Assembly: GCA_031269105.1 (NCBI GenBank)
Contig: JAISZO010000216.1
Coordinates: 1 to 36,075 of the forward strand
DNA: 36,075 bases
Reading direction: 5' to 3'
From: Planctomycetaceae bacterium
GTDB lineage: Bacteria; Planctomycetota; Planctomycetia; Pirellulales; Thermoguttaceae
In this document: piece after piece, positions 33,438-36,075 of the stretch
How the letters are laid out: each line of letters begins with the position of its first letter
Position numbering within the stretch: the stretch's first letter is position 1
Position numbers and translations under genes: made by a program
Notes under the pieces: generated by a model
Told to the model about the DNA's origin: nothing
What the model saw: only the letters and a program-made list of their open reading frames with translations
The model's database searches: none

Positions 33438-33671
33438 ATGAAGAAACAAATTTTTGGTAAAATATATAAAATAAGTAATTTTGTCTATCTCGACTCGAAG
33501 AAAAACAGTTTAAAATTCACAGAAGAATTTTTCCTCGAAAATTACGATAATTCAGAAAGCGCTTTCGATTTTTTGGTTATTCGCACAGATTCCTATCGTT
33601 TCTCTCAAATATTGTTATTGGCAATCGCTAACAACCTCTCATTTTCAGAACAAGCGAATCTGTTAGAATAA
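33438..33671 (+). CDS. Small hypothetical protein
   Basis: The 77-aa open frame begins with ATG in very AT-rich DNA. The protein is Phe/Asn/Ser-rich with charged residues and no signal peptide or family I recognise. The composition (SNFVYLDSKKNSLKFTEEFF, then FDFLVIRTDSYRFSQILLLA) looks more like a real protein than noise. There is no Shine-Dalgarno site. It lies 120 bases before the methyltransferase gene on the same strand, so an accessory role is possible but unsupported. Confidence 0.4.
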   Translation: MKKQIFGKIYKISNFVYLDSKKNSLKFTEEFFLENYDNSESAFDFLVIRTDSYRFSQILLLAIANNLSFSEQANLLE

Positions 33672-33693
33672 AATTTTTTGGAGGAGAATCTCA

Positions 33694-33761
33694 TCTCGCA
33701 ACATTGGAACGCAAAAAGATGTTGACGCGGAATGAAGAAGGCGGGGATTCAATTTGCGAGA
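33694..33761. repeat. Imperfect inverted repeat upstream of methyltransferase gene
   Basis: TCTCGCAACATTG (33694-33706) and CAATTTGCGAGA (33750-33761) are complementary apart from one bulge or mismatch. It lies between the small ORF and the methyltransferase gene and could be an operator pair or an RNA hairpin. Confidence 0.4.
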
Positions 33762-33790
33762 CATGAACTCTGAAAAACGACAAAATTTGA

Positions 33791-34915
33791 ATGATCAGAA
33801 ACACAAAACTTGTTCTGCCACAAACAGAAGGAATCAAATACGCCGGTTCCAAGTTAAAAATTATTCCGCAAATTTTGAGCATGATTGCCGATTTGGACGT
33901 GAAAAAAGCGCTGGACGGTTTTAGCGGTTCGACGCGAGTGAGTCAGGCGTTTGCAAAATTGGGATTTGACACAACGGCAAACGATATTTCTTTTTGGTCG
34001 GAAACGCTCGGAACAGCGTATCTTTTGAATACGGAAAAGCCCGCGAAATATCAGCCGATTCTCGATCATTTGAATCGCTTGCAAGGATGCGACGGTTGGT
34101 TTTCGCAACATTACGGCGGAACGGAGAGCGGCAAAGAAAACAACAGCGATAACAAAAATTATCGGCAAAAACGCCCGTTTCAGAAAAAGAACGCCATGAA
34201 ACTCGACGCCGTCCGCGACGAAATCGACGCGATGGGGTTGAACAAAACTGAAAAAGCGGTCGCGTTGACAAGTTTGATTCTGGCGTTGGACGCGGTGGAC
34301 AACACGCTCGGACATTATGCAGCGTATTTGGCGGAATGGTCGCCGAGATCGTATAACGATTTGAAATTGAAACTGCCGAAACTTTTTATCAACCGGACCA
34401 ACAACGAGGTTTTGCGCGGCGATATTTTCGAGACGATTCGCGGACGGCGTTACGATTTGGCGTATTTCGATCCGCCCTACGGTTCTAACAATGAGAAAAT
34501 GCCGCCCAGCAGAATCCGTTACAATTCTTATTATCATATTTGGACGACCGTGATTCTCCATGACAAACCGACGTTATTCGGCAAAGCGAATCGCCGCGAG
34601 GATTCCCGCGACGAAATTGCCGCGTCGGTGTTTGAAGAGTTTCGGAAAGACGAGTCGGGGCGTTTTCTTGCGATGCAGGCGATTCGCCGACTTATCCGCG
34701 AAACCGACTCGCGTTACATTTTGTTGTCGTACAGTTCCGGCGGACGCGCGACCAAAGAAGAACTTTACGACATTTTAACCGCGTGCGGCAAGCTTCTCCG
34801 CGCGGAAGAAATCGACTACAAAAAAAACGTTATGTCCAACATGCGTTGGACAAACGAATGGATCAATAGCGACCGCAAAAATTTGGAATACTTGTTTTTG
34901 ATTGAAAAAAAGTAA
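33791..34915 (+). CDS. D12-class DNA adenine N6-methyltransferase
   Basis: The 374-aa enzyme should transfer methyl from SAM to adenine N6 in a specific DNA sequence. Motif X is IKYAGSKLKII (15-25), motif I is DGFSGSTRVSQAF (42-54), and the catalytic motif IV is DPPYGSNN (227-234), with YFDPPY typical for the class. A polar insert (about 108-138) is rich in Asn/Lys. No restriction endonuclease, specificity subunit or other defence gene is seen next to it, so it looks like an orphan methyltransferase. Recognition sequence unknown. The preceding small ORF is unassigned. Confidence 0.92.
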   Translation: MIRNTKLVLPQTEGIKYAGSKLKIIPQILSMIADLDVKKALDGFSGSTRVSQAFAKLGFDTTANDISFWSETLGTAYLLNTEKPAKYQPILDHLNRLQGCDGWFSQHYGGTESGKENNSDNKNYRQKRPFQKKNAMKLDAVRDEIDAMGLNKTEKAVALTSLILALDAVDNTLGHYAAYLAEWSPRSYNDLKLKLPKLFINRTNNEVLRGDIFETIRGRRYDLAYFDPPYGSNNEKMPPSRIRYNSYYHIWTTVILHDKPTLFGKANRREDSRDEIAASVFEEFRKDESGRFLAMQAIRRLIRETDSRYILLSYSSGGRATKEELYDILTACGKLLRAEEIDYKKNVMSNMRWTNEWINSDRKNLEYLFLIEKK

Positions 34916-34926
34916 AACAGATTCGC

Positions 34927-34953
34927 AACCGAAGAAATTTTCTTTCCGGTTTT
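34927..34953. terminator. Convergent bidirectional terminator
   Basis: AACCG-AAGAAA pairs with TTTCTTTCCGGTT with one or two bulged bases, and TTT follows on the plus strand. It lies between the stops of the methyltransferase and electron-transfer genes, 11 bases from each. Confidence 0.6.
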
Positions 34954-34962
34954 CCGTCTGCG

Positions 34963-35799
34963 TCAATAATCGTCCGGCAGTTGTTTGAGTTGTTCGAGCG
35001 TGAAAACGGGGCCTTCTTTGCAAACGTAAAATGGTCCGCAATTACAACGTCCGCATTTGCCGAGTCCGCATTTCATGCGGTTTTCCAAACTCGTGTAAAT
35101 ATCGGCGTCTTTCATTCCTTGTTCGGCAAGTACCGGCAGCGAAAATTTAATCATAATCGGCGGACCGACAACCAACGCAACCGCGTTGCCGCAATCAATG
35201 TCCGCTTCTTTTAACACGGTCGGCACAAATCCGACTTTGCCGTCCCAATCGGACGTTTCGCCGCCGGGATCGACGGTCGAAAGAACTTCGACGTCGGGAT
35301 GTTTCGCCCAATCTTTTAATTCGTTTTTATAAACGAGATCGCCGACTGTTCTTGCTCCGTAAACGATAATAATTTTGCCGTATTTTTCGCGGTTTTCGAG
35401 CGCGAACCAAATTGCGCATCGAATCGGCGGCATCGCAATTCCGCCGCCGACGAAAATCAAATCTTTTCCTTCCCACGCTTGCGTCGGATACGAATTGCCG
35501 TAAGGACCGCGAAAGCCGATCGTATCGCCCGGATTGATTTTCCACATCTGTTCGGTCACGCGTCCGGTTTTACGGAAACAAAACTCGATGCGATCATGCC
35601 AGTTGGAACTGGAACAGATATTGAACGTCGATTCGCCGTACCCGAACACGGAATACAGCCCGAACTGCCCGACGCGAAACGAAAAATCCTTCGCCCGCTC
35701 CGCGTCGCGGAAACGTATTTTCACCGACTTAACGTCAACCGTCTGCTGCGTTACGTCGATGACTTCCATTAAATCAGGTTTGTAAATGTTGTCAGTCAT
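34963..35799 (-). CDS. FAD/NAD(P)-binding [2Fe-2S] electron-transfer subunit (hydrogenase gamma/PyrK-like)
   Basis: The 278-aa protein is a ferredoxin-NADP reductase-like flavoprotein. It has an FAD-binding barrel with STFNICSSS and GPYGN, an NAD(P) domain beginning IFVGGGIAMPPIRCAI, and a C-terminal Cys cluster (Cys 244, 249, 252, 254, 260 in MKCGLGKCGRCNCGPFYVC) like the [2Fe-2S] site of PyrK and sulfhydrogenase gamma. It would pass electrons between NAD(P)H and an iron-sulfur partner. Such genes normally sit beside a hydrogenase, heterodisulfide reductase or 4Fe-4S subunit, none of which is inside the window; partners may lie beyond the right edge. An A-rich GTTAAAA repeat lies directly upstream of the ATG. 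Confidence 0.9.
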   Translation of the reverse strand: MTDNIYKPDLMEVIDVTQQTVDVKSVKIRFRDAERAKDFSFRVGQFGLYSVFGYGESTFNICSSSNWHDRIEFCFRKTGRVTEQMWKINPGDTIGFRGPYGNSYPTQAWEGKDLIFVGGGIAMPPIRCAIWFALENREKYGKIIIVYGARTVGDLVYKNELKDWAKHPDVEVLSTVDPGGETSDWDGKVGFVPTVLKEADIDCGNAVALVVGPPIMIKFSLPVLAEQGMKDADIYTSLENRMKCGLGKCGRCNCGPFYVCKEGPVFTLEQLKQLPDDY

Positions 35800-35801
35800 T
35801 T

Positions 35802-35822
35802 AAGTTAAAAGTTAAAAGTTGT
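35802..35822. repeat. A-rich GTTAAAA repeats
   Basis: Two and a half units of agttaaa lie immediately upstream of the electron-transfer gene. They match the units between cheA and cheR. Confidence 0.6.
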
Positions 35823-35849
35823 TTTTCAAATTGCTAAAAGCGGCTATAA

Positions 35850-36026
35850 TTATTTTCGTGTGAATACTTCGCAATCTTCCGGTAATTCCAACGGCGTATC
35901 TGATTGAATAAAAAACTGCATTCCTTCAATGTAAATTGTATATTGATGTTCTTTAATATCTGTACTTTCCAAAAATTTTAAGCCGAAATTTCCGTGTTTT
36001 TTATCTATTTTAGTAATTTTGAACAC
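35850..36026 (-). CDS. Small hypothetical protein
   Basis: From GTG 36024-36026 the frame encodes 58 aa, beginning with FKITKIDKKHGNFGLKF and ending LPEDCEVFTRK before TAA. The alternation of charged and hydrophobic residues and the central EGMQFFIQSD look protein-like, but I recognise no family. The frame stays open upstream only to a stop at 36057-36059, with no ATG, so GTG is the only likely start. It is on the same strand and upstream of the electron-transfer gene. Confidence 0.4.
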   Translation of the reverse strand: MFKITKIDKKHGNFGLKFLESTDIKEHQYTIYIEGMQFFIQSDTPLELPEDCEVFTRK

Positions 36027-36075
36027 CTTCGATGGGTGCGCAAAAGTGCATTTAATTCAAATATATTAAAAAAAC

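Noticed and set aside
33854-34561. A 235-codon open frame antisense to the methyltransferase gene
   Set aside because: It is fully covered by the methyltransferase, whose motifs are clear. The antisense translation is Arg/Phe/Val-rich, typical of shadow frames here.
33791-34915. Restriction-modification or BREX/DISARM-type defence locus
   Set aside because: Only a methyltransferase is present. No nuclease, helicase, PglZ or other defence component lies beside it in the window.
1-36075. tRNA, rRNA or known riboswitch
   Set aside because: Intergenic regions were read for tRNA T-loop and acceptor patterns and obvious riboswitch cores; none was convincing. A covariance-model scan would settle it.

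Overview
The window looks like a chromosomal segment of a planctomycete, probably in or near the Pirellulales and moderately AT-rich. The signs are an unusually long SecA (1245 aa) ending in a SEC-C zinc motif, a DUF1559 prepilin-type protein, a two-domain DUF1080 (3-keto-disaccharide hydrolase) protein, an SUMF1-type protein with a zinc ribbon, and many genes without a clear Shine-Dalgarno site. This assignment rests on gene content alone. I see no tRNA, rRNA, CRISPR array or intact mobile element.

Layout: 1-380 holds a decayed IS5-type transposase remnant. 380-5936 (minus) holds secA and an overlapping kinase/response-regulator pair whose regulator has its DNA-binding domain first. 6498-10066 holds two divergent genes, an SUMF1-like protein (minus) and a REC-GGDEF-CBS protein (plus), around a perfect palindrome. 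10207-13831 (minus) encodes cheA and cheR without cheW, cheB or receptors. 14391-17265 (plus) holds dispanin/CD225, DUF2752, zinc-ribbon-DUF4190, ComF and VanZ-like genes. The first three lie between exact 39-bp direct repeats, the second of which is the start of comF.

17462-18805 (minus) is a secreted DUF1080 protein. 19127-24650 (plus) is a metabolic run: alpha/beta hydrolase, ABC ATPase, metalloprotease-like lipoprotein, nucleoside hydrolase and short-chain dehydrogenase. A small lipoprotein gene (minus) then diverges from DUF2760 and Tat-type TIM-barrel-like genes (plus). 27564-33160 (minus) is a compact pseudopilus cluster (GspF, GspI-like, GspJ-like, PilX/GspK-like, DUF1559 prepilin, GspE) without a secretin, major GspG, prepilin peptidase or L/M genes in view. 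33438-34915 (plus) has a small unknown ORF and a D12-class adenine methyltransferase. 34963-36026 (minus) has an FAD/NAD/[2Fe-2S] electron-transfer subunit and a small unknown ORF at the edge.

The most unusual structure is the 1778-bp three-gene unit between 39-bp direct repeats, which leaves a 13-codon comF fragment upstream. Several intergenic repeats also stand out: a palindromic family whose loop is inverted between copies, A-rich GTTAAAA-type repeats at gene ends, a 30-bp-arm inverted repeat, and a 21-bp degenerate tandem repeat.
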